This document shows positions 5,851 through 7,669 of a stretch of 7,669 nt of DNA, piece after piece. The notes under the pieces were generated by a model. It was not told the origin of the DNA. It did no database searches and saw nothing but the letters and a program-made list of their open reading frames with translations. Positions within the stretch are counted from its first letter, which is position 1; each line of letters starts with the position of its first letter. The stretch comes from AC-32 sp963755635 (GTDB taxonomy: Bacteria > Actinomycetota > Thermoleophilia > Gaiellales > Gaiellaceae), in the NCBI GenBank assembly GCA_963755635.1, contig CAVWKS010000014.1, forward strand, positions 1-7,669, written 5' to 3'. Position numbers and translations under genes: made by a program.

Positions 5851-6631
5851 TTAGCCGGTCAGGAACTCCTCGAGCACGGGAGCAGTTGCCTCGGCGGAGA
5901 TGTCGTGGCTCTGGCCGGCGAGTGTGCGGAGCCGGCCGTTCGGCAGGGCGTCGGCGACCGCGCGCGCCGCGTTGCGCATCAAAGGTGGGCTCTCTTCGCC
6001 GTCGATCACGAGCGTCGGCGTCGAGATAGAAGCGATCAGCTCGGTCGGGAGCGTCAGGTCGCCGACGACCAGTTGCGTCGTAGGCGAGCGTGTGGGCGAT
6101 CGCTTCGAGCGCGGACCGGAACGGCGCCTGGCGCATACCGGCCACCACCTCCTCGGGCATGCCGATCGCCTCCCGCTGGTAGAGCTCGACCGCGTCGCCG
6201 CGGCGGCCGGAGGCGACCAGGTCGACCAGCCGATCCGGCAGATCCGCGGGTAGCGGCGGACGGCTCCCATCGACGACGAACGGCGGTTCGTAGAGCGCCA
6301 GGTTCGAGATCGCCAGACCAGCGGCGGCGGCCTTCAGGGCCAGGGTCGCCCCGGAGGAGTAGCCGAACACCGCTGCCGATCCGCCGGCTTCGGCGATCAG
6401 GGCGTTGAGGTCCTCGATCTCGCGGTCGACCGCGTATGGGGGCGTGTCGCCGCTGTCGCCGCGGCCGCGCCGGTCGTAGTTGAGCACCGTGAAGCCGCCC
6501 TCTAGCGCGCGGGCAAGCGGCTCGGTGGTGGAACGGGTGTTGAACGCCCCCACGACCATGATCAGCGGCGGCCCGCCGCCGAGCCGGTCGAACGCAATCC
6601 GTGTCCCGTCGGCCGATGTAACTGTCTGCAT
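5851..6631 (-). CDS. Alpha/beta hydrolase (one frameshift)
   Basis: An alpha/beta-hydrolase of about 259 residues after repair, probably a cytosolic esterase or related hydrolase. An oxyanion-hole strand PPLIMVVGAF (21-30) precedes NYDRRGRGDSG (51-61), a hallmark of the family. The nucleophile elbow is GYSSG (90-94, Ser92). After the shift the acid lies in TLVIDGEES (Asp210) and the base in GQSHD (His242), so the triad is complete. One extra base lies in 6073-6076; dropping an A gives the continuous reading LAYDALVVGDLTLP. The start ATG at 6631 is chosen over an in-frame ATG at 6643 because a GGAGG site (6637-6641) sits 5 bases before it. It is the first gene of a minus-strand pair with the acetyltransferase and is divergent from the regulator, with a palindrome between them. 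Substrate unknown. Confidence 0.9.
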
Positions 6632-6722
6632 CGTTGCCTCCATCTCGTCGACGCCCGCTAGGGCGGTGCCGTCATGCCTGACGCGACTTGATGGTCGAGG
6701 CGGCCACGGAAACGTGCCAGAG

Positions 6723-6740
6723 ATTTAGCGTACGCTAAAT
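6723..6740. promoter_or_regulatory. Perfect 18-bp palindrome, likely repressor operator
   Basis: ATTTAGCGTACGCTAAAT is exactly self-complementary (ATTTAGCGT / ACGCTAAAT) and AT-rich against a GC-rich background. It lies in the 121-bp gap between the divergent hydrolase and the winged-helix regulator, ending 12 bases before the regulator's ATG, so a bound dimer would cover that gene's promoter or start. The simplest reading is the binding site of the adjacent regulator, controlling both directions. No clear -35/-10 pair could be assigned. Confidence 0.7.
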
Positions 6741-6752
6741 AGTCGTGTCGGA

Positions 6753-7669
6753 ATGATCGAGTGGACCTTCAAGCCGGAGGACGTTGCCCGGATCCGATTC
6801 GCGTTCTCCCCGCTGTGGGAGGCGGTGCATAGCCTGATCGTGCTGCGCGCCCCCGCGGCGCACGCGCTGCACCTGCCCTGGATCCGCTCAGCGCTCCCGA
6901 AGGTCGTCGAGCTCGACCTCTCCGAACTGTTCGCACTCGTGCCGGTGCGTGGCCCGACCGCCGACTTCCTCGATCCGCCGCCGACCTCGCCCCTGCCGGA
7001 GTTCGAAGCCGAGCTGGAGGCGGTGCGGCGAACGCCGGCCGAGCGCGTGGTCACCGAACTGGGTGAGGTGCCGGGGCTGCCGGAGCCCGTTCGCCCAGCG
7101 GATCCGGGACGATCCCGCCGCGGCGATCGCCCGTCTCGCGGACACCCTGCAGGCGTATTGGGACCTCGCGCTCGCCGAGCACTGGCCGCGCATTCAAGCC
7201 CTGCTCGAGGCAGACGTGCTCTGGCGCTCGCGGCGCCTCACCCTCGGCGGAGCCGCAGCCCTCTTCGAGGACCTGCACGAGACCGTCACCTGGCACGGCG
7301 ACCGCCTGACTGCCGCCGACTCGTTCGACTACTCCGGCGCACTGTCAGGCGAAGGGTTACTCCTCGTGCCGGCAGTGATGCCCTGGCCGGACGTCCGCAA
7401 GCTGGTCGAGCCCTACCAGCCGACGCTCGTCTACCCAGTCCGAGGCATCCTCACCCTCTGGGAAACGGGAGCACCGCCCGCCCCAAACGCACTCGCTACC
7501 CTCATCGGGCGCACCCGAGCGGCCCTGCTCACCGCCCTGACCAGCCCGCCTCGACCACACACCTCGCCCAACGCCTCTCGCTCACTCCCGGCGCGGTCAG
7601 CCAACACCTATCCGTGCTCCACGACTGCGGACTCGTCGCCCGCTCCCGCGCAGGCCGATCCGTCCTCTA
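6753..7669 (+). CDS. DUF5937/ArsR-type winged-helix transcriptional regulator, 3' end cut off (two frameshifts)
   Basis: A DNA-binding regulator with a long N-terminal domain of the DUF5937 type (MIEWTF, then RIRFAFSPLWEAVHSL at about 13-28; later LLEADVLWRSRRLTLGGAAA and PTLVYPVRGILTLWE). A C-terminal ArsR-like winged helix follows: STTHLAQRLSLTPGAVSQHL and SVLHDCGLVARSRAGRSVL. The gene runs past the window end after about 305 residues, just before the usual last strand. Two opposite shifts are visible: one extra base near 7089 (LPEP then FAQRIRDD) and one missing base near 7539 (LLTAL then DQPASTTHL). Without repair the protein would be truncated in sense. The start ATG is 12 bases after the palindrome with only a weak ribosome site, which suggests a short leader or leaderless message. 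Probably an autorepressor that also controls the divergent hydrolase. Confidence 0.85.
   Translation, partial: MIEWTFKPEDVARIRFAFSPLWEAVHSLIVLRAPAAHALHLPWIRSALPKVVELDLSELFALVPVRGPTADFLDPPPTSPLPEFEAELEAVRRTPAERVVTELGEVPGLPEPVRPADPGRSRRGDRPSRGHPAGVLGPRARRALAAHSSPARGRRALALAAPHPRRSRSPLRGPARDRHLARRPPDCRRLVRLLRRTVRRRVTPRAGSDALAGRPQAGRALPADARLPSPRHPHPLGNGSTARPKRTRYPHRAHPSGPAHRPDQPASTTHLAQRLSLTPGAVSQHLSVLHDCGLVARSRAGRSVL

Noticed and set aside
1..7669. CRISPR array, insertion sequence, transposase or phage genes
   Set aside because: No regularly spaced repeats, no transposase-like protein and no terminal inverted repeats were seen in the window.

Overview
This is a high-GC chromosomal window whose gene content (tandem NAD(P)-binding oxidoreductases, an ECF sigma factor with a C-terminal extension, a DHA2-type transporter, a DUF5937/ArsR-type regulator, and a tRNA gene without an encoded CCA) suggests an actinomycete-like bacterium (Actinomycetota). 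The order or genus cannot be fixed from the sequence alone.

Layout. Bases 1-41 are the 3' half of a tRNA-Asp(GTC) gene cut by the window edge. Bases 42-596 are non-coding, with a strong hairpin and short repeats resembling the tRNA tail. From 3462 down to 597, on the minus strand, runs a tight four-gene operon: an ECF41-like sigma factor (with its fused SnoaL-like domain), an NmrA/SDR-type NAD(P)-binding protein, a small ABM-type (antibiotic biosynthesis monooxygenase fold) protein, and a second NmrA/QOR2-like NAD(P)-binding protein. A divergent plus-strand gene (3574-5170) encodes a DHA2-family drug/H+ antiporter. The 111-bp gap between sigma factor and transporter holds two back-to-back matches to the ECF41 promoter pattern, both with exactly 16-bp spacers. 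One drives the sigma operon and the other the transporter, so the two arms look like one self-activated regulon. A plausible reading is that the sigma factor switches on its own operon, whose enzymes modify a reactive or aromatic compound while the transporter exports it. The substrate cannot be told from sequence.

The right part is a second divergent unit. A minus-strand pair (alpha/beta hydrolase 6631-5851, then GNAT acetyltransferase 5786-5167) faces a plus-strand DUF5937/ArsR-type winged-helix regulator (6753 to the window end). A perfect 18-bp AT-rich palindrome between them is the likely operator. The transporter and the acetyltransferase converge with overlapping stop codons.

Quality caution. 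Every gene to the right of 2587 carries at least one apparent single-base frameshift: about 2745 and 2985 in the sigma factor, 4654 in the transporter, 5429 in the acetyltransferase, 6073 in the hydrolase, 7089 and 7539 in the regulator. The proteins are otherwise intact on both sides of each shift. This looks more like indel errors in the sequence or assembly than like gene decay, but the sequence alone cannot settle it. The coordinates given span the repaired genes.
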